A stretch of 64,000 nt of DNA from positions 124,001-188,000 of the forward strand of contig NZ_JANADR010000002.1 in the NCBI RefSeq assembly GCF_024199925.1, given 5' to 3'. Each line of letters opens with the position of its first letter. Position 1 is the stretch's first letter. The DNA comes from Bradyrhizobium sp. CCGUVB1N3. Lineage in GTDB: Bacteria; Pseudomonadota; Alphaproteobacteria; Rhizobiales; Xanthobacteraceae. Under the pieces are notes generated by a model. It did not search any database. It was not told the origin of the DNA and saw only the letters and a program-made list of their open reading frames with translations. Position numbers and translations under genes: made by a program. Positions 1 to 8,667 of the stretch are shown piece by piece.

Positions 1-13
1 GAACAGGACCGGA

Positions 14-325
14 TTGCGATTGAGCGAGGAGGCGACCGTCGCAACCGAGCCTGCGAGCAGTCGGTGGCGCAAGTACGCCAGTGTGCGCGACGCGCTGATC
101 GCGCTGTGGGAAGCCTCCGATCGCGTCTGCGGCAAGCGCCTCGTATCGATGATCCCAGCGCTGTTGCCCGCACTCGAGCGGCATGGTCGGCTGAAGCCGA
201 CGAGCGAAGAGCGTGCGCTGCTGGCAACGATGAGCGCGGCGACAATCGATCGGATGTTGATTGACGCTAAAGTTGCGGCTGCTGGTGGTCGCCGGCGCCG
301 GGGCGGGTTCAGGTGGATGCACTGA
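14..325 (+). pseudogene. Transposase fragment (DDE/integrase-type IS)
   Basis: The 103-residue reading frame carries a conserved block (SDRVCGKRLVSMIPALLPAL, then ATIDRMLIDAKV and a GGRRRR tail) that I know from integrase-like IS transposases in Proteobacteria. Such proteins are about 400 residues, so only an internal piece is left: there is no upstream catalytic region in the window and the DDE core that should follow is missing. Homology stops near base 306 where another sequence begins. It is not a functional gene. The IS family is uncertain. Confidence 0.55.
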
Positions 326-438
326 ATAAACAGCTTGCACAGGCTCGCGCAGACATTGCTGCTGAACAAGCCACCTTGCGGAAAGAGGTCGAAGAAGCTC
401 GCCAAACTATCGTCGAAACGAGGGAGAGCTATGGCTGA
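313..438 (+). pseudogene. Coiled-coil gene remnant cut by IS256 element
   Basis: A reading frame entered by GTG at 313 encodes about 41 residues rich in Ala, Glu and Gln with heptad spacing (QLAQARADIAAEQATLRKEV), so a coiled coil. The last codons and the stop at 436-438 belong to the inverted repeat of the IS element that starts at 426. Removing the element and one copy of the 9-bp duplication rejoins the frame at 1818, where it reads a few more codons to a stop at about 1855. The 5' end is also lost at the junction with the transposase fragment. Parent gene unknown. Confidence 0.4.
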
Positions 439-1817
439 TTCTGGGTGACGCGGCCTGATCAGGCGGCGTGGCTTTCAGTGGTCGGAATGACCTCGATGCC
501 GTCGGTGAACTTTACACCGGCGATGACCTTCGGCAACTGATTTGTTCCTTTCAGTCGGCGCCAGGTCTTCGATGCAGCGTCGATCAACTTGAACACCATC
601 AGCTTGGCGGTTTTCGGCGAGAGCGATCCTTTCGTTCGCTCCGTGCGATGCCGCACCGTGGCGAACACGCTCTCGATCGGATTCGAGGTGCGCAGATGAA
701 CCCAATGCTCGGCAGGGAAGTCGAAGAACGCGAGCAGCACCTCACGATCCTTGATCAAGCACTCGACCGCAGGTCCGTATTTGGCACGGTATTTCTCGAC
801 GAAGGTGTCGATCGCGGTTTCGGCTTTCGCCCGGCTCGGCGCCAGATAGACGTTCCGCAGATCGTTCTTCATCGCGCGCTGCACGGATTTGGCGACCTTG
901 TCGAGCACGTTGCTGACTTTGTGGCACCAGCACCGCTGGTGGCGCGTGCCAGAAGACCTCGTCGAGAGCCTTCCAGAACCCCAGCGCGCCGTCACCGACC
1001 GCCACTTGGGGAGCGATCCGCAGGCCGCGCTGCTTCACATCGATCAAGAGCTCACGCCAGCTCTGGGCGCTCTCGCGGGCGCCCACCTGGAAGCCGACCA
1101 ATTCCTTGCGGCCCTCCGGCGTCGCGCCGACCAGCACCAGGATACATTCGCTGTGATCCTCCATCCGGGCCTGCAAATAAACCCCATCGGCCCACAGATA
1201 GACGTAGCGCCGCGCCGACAGGTCACGTCGCTGCCAACGCTCGTACTCGGCCTGCCAGTCGGCCGTCAGGCGTGCAATCACCGACGGCGACAGGTTCGGC
1301 GCGTCCTTGCCGAGCAGCGCCGACAGCGCCTCCTGGAAGTCGCCGGTCGAGATGCCGCGCAGGTAAAGGATCGGCAGCAGGGCATCCAGGCTCTTCGTCC
1401 GCCGCGCCCACAGCGGCAGGATCGCCGAGCTGAAGCGGATCCGATCGGCTGAGCTGGCGCCGCGGTCTCTCACCTTGGGCCGGGCGACCTCGATTGCGCC
1501 GATCCCCGTGGCAATCTTGCGCGTAGGGCCATGGCCGTGCCGGACCACACGGGCGCGGCCACCCGGCAGCTTCAGCTCCGCCGTCGTCTCCAGAAACGCC
1601 TGCAGTTCGATTTCGACCGCCCTGGCGAGCAGATCACGGGCTCCATTGCGCAGGATTTCTGTCAGTGGATCGTCAACCGCCGACCGCTGACGGAAAGGGA
1701 GAATCTTGGTAGTCTCGTTCATGGCGTATCGCTCTCCTTGAGGTTCTGGCAGGCTCGACACCCGCCTCGATACGCCGCCTCTCTCAACCCGTCATCACCC
1801 AGTTTCGGCCATAGCTC
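426..1817 (-). mobile_element. IS256-family insertion sequence with 9-bp target duplication
   Basis: The element is bounded by imperfect terminal inverted repeats: GAGCTATGGCTGATTCTGGG inward from 426 and GAGCTATGGCCGAAACTGGG inward from 1817 on the other strand. The nine bases AACGAGGGA occur directly outside both ends (417-425 and 1818-1826), a perfect target-site duplication of the size IS256 elements make. One transposase gene fills it on the minus strand, but that gene is frameshifted, so this copy probably cannot move by itself. Confidence 0.85.
459..1722 (-). pseudogene. IS256-family transposase, frameshifted
   Basis: The N-terminal part starts at ATG 1722 after a good AAGGAGA site (MNETTKILPF) and contains the IS256 signatures VYLWADGVYLQ (DDE aspartate) and VAVGDGALGFWKAL (second aspartate). 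Near 945-960 the frame changes. The C-terminal part (GTRHQRCWCHKVSNVLDKV, then SNPIESVFATVRHRTERTKG) continues in another frame to the stop at 459. Together they make about 420 residues, the normal length for the family, so a single frameshift between the second and third catalytic motifs inactivated it. A 129-bp piece of the same transposase recurs at 16290-16418. Confidence 0.85.
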
Positions 1818-1842
1818 AACGAGGGAGACTGCCCTGCTTATC

Positions 1843-1969
1843 TGTGAATGCTGATCGAACATTGCCCCCCCATCGGCGTCGTCGAGACCCTTTCAGGCCG
1901 TTGATTTCATTGATTTGAGATGACGGGACCCCTACGCCGATCATGGTCGAGACCTCACGGCGAAACACA
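1843..1969 (+). repeat. Solo IS end (possibly IS21-like), copy 1
   Basis: A block starting TGTGAATGCTGATCGAACAT recurs at 3340 and 39936 in the same orientation, and a 36-bp piece recurs inverted at 26331-26366. Inside each long copy the segment CGGCGTCGTCGAGACC is followed by CGCCGATCATGGTCGAGACC, so the unit has internal inverted symmetry, as transposase-binding ends do. No transposase gene accompanies any copy. The family is a guess from the TGT start and internal sub-repeats. Confidence 0.6.
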
Positions 1970-2154
1970 GGGTCTCCTTTATCAGTGTGAAGGGTGTGGG
2001 TCGGGCATCCCGCGTGACCGGGAGGCAGAGAAGTTCGCGCTCCACCGGGAAATCAGGCGCAAGCTACTGATTAAATTGACTTTTCCTGTGCCGCCGAGAC
2101 GTTTCTGGCGACGGGCGATCTACTCGCGATGGGCCCTTGCAATTCTCCGTTTTT

Positions 2155-2170
2155 GGAGTATATTCACTCC
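2155..2170. promoter_or_regulatory. Palindromic operator candidate of the Xre/RES module
   Basis: GGAGT at 2155-2159 and ACTCC at 2166-2170 form a dyad 17 bases ahead of the antitoxin ATG (2187) and directly before its GGAGG ribosome-binding site. Antitoxins of this family autoregulate their operons, so this is the natural operator, by position and symmetry only. Confidence 0.4.
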
Positions 2171-2186
2171 TAATTCGGAGGATGTC

Positions 2187-2624
2187 ATGCAAGCCCAGCT
2201 CGCCTACCCAAAGGCCGGTTACGAGCCTTCGCCGCTGATCAACTTGAACGATCAGACGGAGCGGGAGCGTTTGAGCCCGTCCGCCATCAAAGCCTTCTTC
2301 AACATCATGGAGAAGTGGGCGATCAAGGACGCGGACGCTCGCGATCTGTTGGGCGGCGTTTCGAACGGCGTGTTCTACGAGATGAAGAAAAACCCGGACC
2401 GGGTTCTTGATACGGATCGGCTCGCACGGATCTCGCTGCTCATCGGCATCTTCAAGAGCCTCAATATCCTCTACCCAGAAGATCTGGCCGATGCCTGGGT
2501 GACGCTGCCGAACAATAACCGTCTCTTCAGTGGCGGAACGCCCTTGTCGTACATGATCCAGGGCGGACTGGCCGCGATGTGGACTGTTAGACGGTTGGTC
2601 GACTCACGGCGGGGTGGACATTGA
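2187..2624 (+). CDS. Xre/MbcA/ParS-type antitoxin (DUF2384)
   Basis: 145-residue protein started at ATG 2187, which has a clear GGAGG seven bases upstream; the longer frame from 1920 would run through the IS-end repeat and is not credible. The body has the helical DUF2384 arrangement: an N-terminal HTH-like region (LSPSAIKAFFNIMEKWAI) and a C-terminal toxin-binding domain (FKSLNILYPEDLADAWVTLP, then the NNNRLFSGGTPLSYMIQGG motif). It should neutralise the RES toxin encoded next and repress the operon. The stop overlaps the toxin TTG start (TTGA), giving translational coupling. The pair lies between two directly repeated IS ends. Confidence 0.85.
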   Translation: MQAQLAYPKAGYEPSPLINLNDQTERERLSPSAIKAFFNIMEKWAIKDADARDLLGGVSNGVFYEMKKNPDRVLDTDRLARISLLIGIFKSLNILYPEDLADAWVTLPNNNRLFSGGTPLSYMIQGGLAAMWTVRRLVDSRRGGH

Positions 2625-3307
2625 CGGTCTCCCCGCCGGTTTCGCTCGTCCGTCAATTCGACACGCATCGACTGATCCCGTCGAAATACAGCGACAACAA
2701 CGACAGCGTGCTCACGCGCATTGCCGTCGACGATGCGCACCTCAAGGATATTTTCGATCTCGATCACGCGACGAACGATCGCCTCTTGGCCGAGAATGAT
2801 CGCTTGCCGGGCATCGGGCTTGGCGAGCTTGTCTTCGGTGTTCCTTACTACCGCATCATCAATGCGGCCTTCTGTCATGCTCATCCTCATGGCAGCCGTT
2901 TCAACGGCCCCGACCGAGGTGCCTGGTATGGTGGCTTCGAGATCGAAACATCGATCGCGGAAGTCGGCTTTCACAAGCGGGTCGAGCTTGCCGAGGTCTC
3001 TTGGACGAAGCCTGTGTTAGTGACCTACGACGATTATCTGGCCGATTTCACCGGCAGTTTTCACGATCTGCGGGGAGCCGCCGCGTTCGCCGCTTGCCTC
3101 GATCCCGAAAGCTACATCGAGTCTCAGCGCCTATCGCAGCAGCTGCTTAGCGAAAACTCCCTGGGACTCGTATACCCGAGCGTTCGCCATGAAGGCGGCA
3201 CCTGCATTGCGTGCTTCCGCCCCGCAGTTGTGGGCAATGTCCGGAAAGATCGAACTCTCCGCTTCACGTTTGAAGTTGGCGCAGATCCGAAGGTCGAGCC
3301 CGCCTAA
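2621..3307 (+). CDS. RES-domain toxin (NAD+-degrading type)
   Basis: 228-residue RES protein starting at TTG 2621, overlapping the antitoxin stop. The three residues that name the family are in place: Arg 93 in GSRFNGPDRGAWYGG, a Glu in FEIETSIAEVGFH (about residue 114) and Ser 187 in YPSVRHEGG. Characterised RES toxins (MbcT, Res) break down NAD+ when freed from a DUF2384 antitoxin; that activity is inferred here from the family. Length and motif spacing look complete, so the module is probably active. The weak TTG start, translated from the antitoxin stop, fits the usual need for excess antitoxin. Confidence 0.85.
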   Translation: MTVSPPVSLVRQFDTHRLIPSKYSDNNDSVLTRIAVDDAHLKDIFDLDHATNDRLLAENDRLPGIGLGELVFGVPYYRIINAAFCHAHPHGSRFNGPDRGAWYGGFEIETSIAEVGFHKRVELAEVSWTKPVLVTYDDYLADFTGSFHDLRGAAAFAACLDPESYIESQRLSQQLLSENSLGLVYPSVRHEGGTCIACFRPAVVGNVRKDRTLRFTFEVGADPKVEPA

Positions 3308-3339
3308 TCCATCTCTCGGAAGCCGCAGATCGTCGAGAT

Positions 3340-3453
3340 TGTGAATGCTGATCGAACATTGACCCCCATCGGCGTCGTCGAGACCCTTTCAGGCCGTTGA
3401 TTTCATTGATTTGAGATGACGGGTCCCCTACGCCGATCATGGTCGAGACCCCA
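3340..3453 (+). repeat. Solo IS end, copy 2
   Basis: Nearly identical to copy 1 (1843) and in the same orientation, so the toxin-antitoxin pair lies between direct repeats about 1.5 kb apart. Similarity ends at about 3450, where the sequence becomes unrelated. Confidence 0.6.
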
Positions 3454-3794
3454 TATGTGGACGGCCCTCTCCTCGCAAGGGTCTTTTTGCATTGTTTTGA
3501 TCAGATCGCTTGCGTCCATATGTCCGTGTGTGGATGCCCCCGGGAAGGCAAGAAGTTTTTATCGACGAACTTGAGAACATGCGATCAGGTGCGGTCGTGT
3601 GTCCGGCCTCATAAGTTGCGGCATTCGCACGCCGCGGGCCTGTATGGCGATACGCGGATTAGGTCCAAATCGGCCTGGCGAGCTCAAAGCTCCTGGACAT
3701 ATTCTGGTTATCCAAATCCCGTCTCTAAGACCGTGTTCCCTTACCCGTCCTTCTGCCCTTCTCACATTCCGACGCTATCGGCGGATGGCGCGTC
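3454..3794. other. Intergenic debris with possible integrase scrap
   Basis: No intact gene. At 3601-3648 the plus frame reads VRPHKLRHSHAAGL, which resembles the HxLRHxxA box of tyrosine recombinases, but the surroundings do not continue the match and the R and Y boxes on either side are absent. This may be chance or a very short remnant. Confidence 0.3.
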
Positions 3795-4823
3795 TCAAGC
3801 CACCGCTGCTGCCGGATCGCGGTAATTCTCTTTTTTGGTCATTAGGGCCCAGACTATCCGCGCCATCTTATTGGCCAGCGCAGTTGCAACCAGAATGCGC
3901 GGTTTGCATACCAGCATCCGGGTAAGCCACGGACCCTTTGGCACGCCCGTTCGTCCAGCCCAATTAACGACCGATGTTGCGCCAAGGATCAAGAGGCGGC
4001 GGATATCGCGCTGGCCCATCTTTGATGTTTTTCCGAGCTTCGGCTTGCCGCCAGTAGATTTTTGCCGAGGTACGATCCCAAGCCACGCGGCAAAGTCACG
4101 GCCACTCCTGAAGACCTCCATCGGTGGTGCGAAAGCCTGAATCGCCATGGCGGTGATCACTCCAATTCCCGGTATGGTCATTAGTCGCGTGACATCTTCA
4201 TCCTGCTTGGCACGCTCGCGGATGATCTTTTCCAACGCTTTGATCTTGTCGTCGTACATCGTAATTTGATCCAAATACAGCCGGCTCAAGTCTCGCACCT
4301 GTTCAGGTAAGCCGAACTTTGGATCCTCAATAACCTGCTCGAGCCGATGCACATGAACTGTGCCTTGGGGCGCAATCACACCATATTCGGCTAGGTGGCC
4401 TCTTAACGCATTGATCATCTGCGTCCGCTGGCCGACGAGAATATCTCGCGTTCGGAACACCATGCTCTGAGCCTGCTGAGCTTCAGTTTTCACGGCGACG
4501 AAATGCATCGTTGGGCGCGAGGCGGCTTCAACGATCGCCTCAGCATCGGCAGCATCGTTCTTCTGTCTTTTGACAAACGGCTTCACATAGATGGGCGGAA
4601 TGAGCCTCACCTCATGTCCAAGCTTAGCAATCTCACCGCCCCAGTAGTGCGAGGTAGCGCAACTTTCCATCGCCACCAGACACTTCGGCTGGCTGTCCAG
4701 AAAACCTAAAACTCGCTCGCGCGATAGTTTCTTGCGGAAGATCACCGAACCATCGGCGCCTGCCCCGTGCAGCTGGAAAGTGCGCTTTGCCAGATCAATC
4801 CCAATGATGGTAACATTTTCCAT
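3795..4823 (-). CDS. IS110-family transposase (intact)
   Basis: 342-residue IS110 transposase, complete from ATG 4823. The N-terminal DEDD RuvC-like domain begins with IIGIDLAKRTFQLHG (first Asp), has a Glu in CLVAMESCATSHYW, and NDAADAEAI as the third site. The C-terminal Transposase_20 domain has LMTIPGIGVITAMAI and a Ser-containing active region (STGGKPKLG). IS110 elements move by a bridge-RNA-guided mechanism with no target duplication; no inverted repeats were seen. It is a different lineage from the two identical IS110 copies at 6376 and 34765. Confidence 0.9.
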   Translation of the reverse strand: MENVTIIGIDLAKRTFQLHGAGADGSVIFRKKLSRERVLGFLDSQPKCLVAMESCATSHYWGGEIAKLGHEVRLIPPIYVKPFVKRQKNDAADAEAIVEAASRPTMHFVAVKTEAQQAQSMVFRTRDILVGQRTQMINALRGHLAEYGVIAPQGTVHVHRLEQVIEDPKFGLPEQVRDLSRLYLDQITMYDDKIKALEKIIRERAKQDEDVTRLMTIPGIGVITAMAIQAFAPPMEVFRSGRDFAAWLGIVPRQKSTGGKPKLGKTSKMGQRDIRRLLILGATSVVNWAGRTGVPKGPWLTRMLVCKPRILVATALANKMARIVWALMTKKENYRDPAAAVA

Positions 4824-5022
4824 GGATGTCTTCTTCCTTGATGATTGCGAATATCCTCATTGGCACATTGCGATGCCGGCGGGAGGGGGCATCCACATGG
4901 GGTAATCGCGGAGCGGCTTACCCTGGAAATCAATCATGATCTTGGAGGGTGGCTGTTCCCCGATAGGATGGAAGATACGGGCTCACGACTGGACGGGCCC
5001 AAGCATCGAATGGAGAACAGCC

Positions 5023-6048
5023 ATGGACGAATATATCGGTCTCGACGTGTCGATGAAAGAGACTGCGGTGTCGATCCGACGTGGAGGCGACCGGATCTGG
5101 CGCGGTAAGTGTGTCTCTGATCCAAAGATCATTGCCGAGCTCATTCGCAAGCGTGCACCGACAGTAAAACGGGTGGTGTTCGAGACCGGCCCGCTATCGG
5201 TGTGGTTCTATCATGCGCTGTGCGCCGAGGGCGTGCCCGCGATCTGCATCGATGCTCGCCATGCCAAAGCAGCCCTCGACATGGCTGCGAATAAAACCGA
5301 CGCGAACGACGCCGATGGATTGGCGCAGCTTGCGGAAGTAGGTTTCTTTCGTGAGGTGCGGGTGAAAGGGTTCGACAGCATGCTAACCCGCACACTCGTG
5401 GCGGCGCGCACTCGGCTGGTCAGAATTACCACCGAACTTTCGAACCAGATCCGTGGATTCATGAAAACATTCGGGCTTCTTATTCCAGCCGGAAAGGGAA
5501 GCACGTTCGAGAAGAATGTCCGCAGCCTTCTTGTCGATCAGGACGGGCTTGCTCCTATTGTGTTGCCCATGCTGGAAGCTTGGCGAAGCATACGCATCAA
5601 GGTCGCCGAACTCGGGCATCAAATCATCACGGCTGCTCGTCAAAGCCAAGCCTGCCGCATCCTCATGTCGATCCCCGGCGTCGGCACGATCACCGCGACA
5701 TCTTTCGTCACCGCCATTGAAGAGCCTGAAAACTTCAAGAAGTCTCGCTCTGTTGGCGCCTGGCTTGGTTTAACGACCCGACGCTACCAATCGGGAGAGG
5801 TTGATTATGATGGCCATATATCCCGACGCGGCGACCATCATCTGCGCGGGCTTCTGTACGAGGCGGCGACAGTCATCCTGACTCGCAGCGCGGCCAACAG
5901 CAGCTTGCGCACATGGGGCCTCAAGCTTCGGGAGAGGATCGGCTTCAAACGAGCCGCCGTTGCCGTAGCACGCAAACTGGCGGTGATAATGCATTCGATG
6001 CTCAAAACTGGTGAGTTCTTTGATCGGAACGCAGGAGCCGAAATATGA
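5023..6048 (+). CDS. IS110-family transposase (second type)
   Basis: 341 residues from ATG 5023 (MDEYIGLDVSMKETAVSI). Key IS110 features are present: Asp in YIGLDVS, Glu in RVVFETGPLSVW, NKTDANDADGLAQL, and the C-terminal LMSIPGVGTITATSF followed by SVGAWLGLTTRRYQSGEVDY. It lies divergently from the 3795-4823 transposase with about 200 bp between the starts. Apparently complete. A 7-bp perfect hairpin (ACGTCCC/GGGACGT, 6086-6103) follows the stop. Confidence 0.88.
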   Translation: MDEYIGLDVSMKETAVSIRRGGDRIWRGKCVSDPKIIAELIRKRAPTVKRVVFETGPLSVWFYHALCAEGVPAICIDARHAKAALDMAANKTDANDADGLAQLAEVGFFREVRVKGFDSMLTRTLVAARTRLVRITTELSNQIRGFMKTFGLLIPAGKGSTFEKNVRSLLVDQDGLAPIVLPMLEAWRSIRIKVAELGHQIITAARQSQACRILMSIPGVGTITATSFVTAIEEPENFKKSRSVGAWLGLTTRRYQSGEVDYDGHISRRGDHHLRGLLYEAATVILTRSAANSSLRTWGLKLRERIGFKRAAVAVARKLAVIMHSMLKTGEFFDRNAGAEI

Positions 6049-6375
6049 TATCTTGCGGATAGCGTTCAAAATCTGAGCGCCCGAGACGTCCCTGCCGGGA
6101 CGTGGGCCCGAGCCATTCCGTTGATGGGGTTGCACCGCTGATTCAGCAAAGTGCGTCGTCCACTGTGAAGGCTCCTCCCGCGAAGCTCCATCATGCGGCG
6201 GCTTATGTCGACCGCGAAGACAACCCTGCACCCGGTACAGGCGTCTTAGAAGCAAAGATACTTGACACCACCTCCGCGATTACATGAACGCTGGCCAAGA
6301 TGGTTTCCGCGACGCGAGTTCCAAACACGCCGGCGACCTTTGCGGGGTCAGTGGGGTCCACGGAGTATCTCGTGT
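6049..6375. other. Spacer between two IS110 elements
   Basis: Contains the hairpin at 6086-6103 with no T-run. A minus-strand frame (6203-6409) reads DTRYSVDPTDPAKVAGVFGT, which looks coding-like but which I do not recognise; it is cut by the IS110 copy at 6376. IS110 elements usually keep their bridge RNA in such flanking non-coding regions, so part of this stretch could belong to the preceding element. Confidence 0.3.
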
Positions 6376-7606
6376 CTAGGATCGATCGATCACACCATCT
6401 GCTTGTCACCTTGCAAGTTCCGGCATCGGCTCAGCACGGTTGCAGTTAAGTTGCTCCCCGTGCCTGGCTGATCTCTATGCCGCGCCCGCCGGAGCGACGC
6501 GCGCGGATGTCATGGCGTAGTTTTCGCCCGTGACCATCAGTTTCCAAGCGATACGGGCCATCTTATTGGCTAACGCTACGGCGGCCAGCTTCGGCGGCTT
6601 GCGCTTGAGAAGGTCGAGGAGCCAGGGCGAGGCGCGTCCTCCGCAGCGAACAGCATGCCTGATCACGGCGGTGGCCCCCGACACCAGCACGGCGCGCAAA
6701 GCTTCATCGCCGGCCCGGGTGATGGCGCCGAGCCTGACCTTGCCGGCCGTAGAATGATCCTTCGGCGTCAATCCGATCCAGGCCGCAAACTGGCGCCCTG
6801 ACCGGAATAGCTCAGGCGCCGGGGTCTTCATCATCAACAGCGCCGCGCCGATCGGACCGACGCCAGGGATCTTGGCGAGACGTCGGCTGCATTCATCAGC
6901 CTTGTGCCAAGCCATGAGCTTGGCGGCGACTTCGGCGATTTGCGCCTGCAACTGAGCATATTCTTCAGCCTGGGCCGCGAACAGCTCGCGAGCCAGGTCG
7001 GGCACGCTCTCATCCGCTTGAATGTGTTCGAACAGCGGATCGAGGTGCACCATCCCTTTGGCGGCGGTAAAGCCAAACTCGGCGGCATAGCCGCGGATGG
7101 CATTCGACAATTGCGTGCGATTGCGGATGAGCCGATCGCGCAGGCTGACCAGCATCAGGGCCGCCTGTTGCTCGGCAGTTTTTACCGGCACAAAACGCAT
7201 CGTTGGCCGGCTCATCGCCTCGCAAAGCGCCTCGGCGTCAGCCGTATCGTTCTTGCTGCGCTTTACATACGGTTTGACCAGTTGAGCCGCGATCAGCTTC
7301 ACCTCATGGCCGAACGACCGCAAAAGCCGCGCCCAATGGTGGGAGGCGCTGCAGGCTTCGATCCCGATCACCGTCGGCGCAAGCTTCTCGAAGAACTCAA
7401 CCATCTCCTTGCGCCGCAACTTCTTGCGCAAAACCACCTTCTCGGCGGCGTTCACCCCGTGAAGTTGGAAAAAACGCTTCGACGTATCCATGCCGATTCG
7501 GCTAATCTGTTCCACGGACGGTCTCCTTTGTCTGAGATCTGCAACGACCTCATTCTGGCACAATCGATGCCGTCGGGGGCCGTCCACCCCAACACGCCGA
7601 AACACA
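6376..7606 (-). mobile_element. IS110-family element, copy 1 of 2
   Basis: A 1231-bp block that recurs, as far as I could compare by eye, base for base at 34765-35995. It begins CTAGGATCGATCGATC and ends in CACGCCGAAACACA. About 100 bp of non-coding sequence follows the transposase stop and about 90 bp precedes its start; bridge RNAs of IS110 elements are made from such regions. No target duplication, as expected for the family. Exact identity implies very recent movement. Confidence 0.85.
6475..7515 (-). CDS. IS110-family transposase, copy 1
   Basis: 346 residues from GTG 7515 (VEQISRIGMDTSKRFFQLHG), chosen because AAGGAGA lies just upstream; the longer frame to 7605 runs through the element's non-coding end. 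The DEDD domain shows IGMDTSKRFFQLHG, IGIEACSASHHWA and NDTADAEALCEA. The C-terminal part has LAKIPGVGPIGAALL and STAGKVRLGAITRAG. Intact and of normal length, with the same protein encoded at 34864-35904. Confidence 0.9.
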   Translation of the reverse strand: MEQISRIGMDTSKRFFQLHGVNAAEKVVLRKKLRRKEMVEFFEKLAPTVIGIEACSASHHWARLLRSFGHEVKLIAAQLVKPYVKRSKNDTADAEALCEAMSRPTMRFVPVKTAEQQAALMLVSLRDRLIRNRTQLSNAIRGYAAEFGFTAAKGMVHLDPLFEHIQADESVPDLARELFAAQAEEYAQLQAQIAEVAAKLMAWHKADECSRRLAKIPGVGPIGAALLMMKTPAPELFRSGRQFAAWIGLTPKDHSTAGKVRLGAITRAGDEALRAVLVSGATAVIRHAVRCGGRASPWLLDLLKRKPPKLAAVALANKMARIAWKLMVTGENYAMTSARVAPAGAA

Positions 7607-7610
7607 CGTC

Positions 7611-7682
7611 ATTGCCGTGATATCGATCGCAGCGGCCATCGCGGCGATCCTGGTGCTGATCATGGATCGCGCGTTGCAATGA
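7611..7682 (+). pseudogene. Membrane-segment tail of a truncated small gene
   Basis: Right next to the IS110 end the plus frame reads IAVISIAAAIAAILVLIMDR and then a stop, a typical transmembrane helix with a positive end. The 5' part would lie where the IS110 copy now sits. The remnant is too short to identify. Confidence 0.3.
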
Positions 7683-7714
7683 AAAAAGAGGCCGCCCGAA
7701 ATGAGGGGCGGCCT
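7682..7714 (-). terminator. Rho-independent terminator of the small secreted protein gene
   Basis: Perfect 9-bp stem AGGCCGCCC (7689-7697) / GGGCGGCCT (7706-7714), followed on the minus strand by six T residues (7687-7682). It lies eight bases past the stop at 7722. Confidence 0.85.
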
Positions 7715-7721
7715 TCAGCGT

Positions 7722-7949
7722 TCACTTGCAAACGAGTTTACCGTGCTTGTCCGGCACAGGCGCCCGGAACGCGCCCCGGCCGTATGTGCAATCGGGCTGA
7801 ATGATTCCAGCGTCGATTTGCTGCCGCCGCATTTCGCAAGTCGCGGGCGAGTTGCCGGCCTGGATGCAACGGGCGAAACCGCCTGCGGGCGCCGCTTGCG
7901 CAGAGCCGGCAGCCGCCAGCGCCAATGTAGCAATCGCGATGCGCTTCAT
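7722..7949 (-). CDS. Small secreted protein, unknown function
   Basis: 75 residues from ATG 7949 with a strong AGGAGG upstream. Residues 1-19 form a signal peptide (MKRIAIATLALAAAGSAQA, cleavage after AQA). The mature part of about 56 residues has four Cys (28, 38, 54, 74), so two disulfides in the periplasm are likely. It has its own terminator and stands alone. No family recognised beyond small Cys-containing periplasmic proteins common in Bradyrhizobium. Probably real because start, signal, disulfide pattern and terminator all agree. Confidence 0.75.
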   Translation of the reverse strand: MKRIAIATLALAAAGSAQAAPAGGFARCIQAGNSPATCEMRRQQIDAGIIQPDCTYGRGAFRAPVPDKHGKLVCK

Positions 7950-8205
7950 TTTGGATCGGGCCTCCTGCCCCCGAGGGAAATGGCCCTTCGCGCGGGGGAC
8001 AAATGCGAAGGGCCGCCTTATCGCCGTGGCACGAGGGTAAGGCGCTAAGGCGCCTCGACGAAATCCAATCGGCCACGATGCCGTGGGGAGCGCGCGCGCC
8101 CAAAAGGATGTGCGGCCGGCGTTTCGGGGGTAGGCGCAGTTTTACCGCGTAGATGACCCGGCGCTCACCGAAGTAGCCGCCAACCCTTGCGCTGTAGCGC
8201 TGCGC

Positions 8206-8442
8206 GTGATCGGGAGCGGAGTTCGCGTGGATCTGGTCGTGACGGACCACCTCATGCCCGGCATGAGCGGTAGCGGACTGGCAGCGGAAGTCCGCGACAG
8301 TCGGCCTGACACCCCGGTCTTGGTGATTTCGGGTTATGCTGAGGTCGATGGCATCGCCTCCGACCTGCCTCGGCTAACGAAACCTTTTCGGAAGGACGAG
8401 CTAGCCGCGAGCCTTCAGGCTCTGACGCCGCCGCGGGTGTGA
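8206..8442 (+). pseudogene. Truncated response-regulator receiver domain
   Basis: 78 residues from GTG 8206 give the second half of a REC domain: the phosphorylation Asp in DLVVTDHLMPGMSG, the Ser of VLVISGY and the Lys of LTKPFRKDELAA. The first strand with its acidic pair (about 45 residues) is missing. Bases upstream show no in-frame continuation, so the domain cannot fold or bind Mg2+ normally. It is probably the tail of a hybrid histidine kinase left after a deletion. Confidence 0.65.
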
Positions 8443-8667
8443 GGCTTTTGCGACGAATGCTTAGCGTCAGCCATCCCAGTGAGCTTCTGGCAATCCACAC
8501 ACCTGTCGATGCTTACCGGCCTATCGGTGTGAGGCGGTGTGTTTAGAGCCAGCTCAACTCTGCGTAGCTGCAGCGGTTTCGTCTCGCTAGTGATGGCTGA
8601 AACTCTGGAACTCGCGGGCGCTGTGGTCGTTGTTTGGCCACGACAGCAGTAGCGAGTAGGAGAGCCC

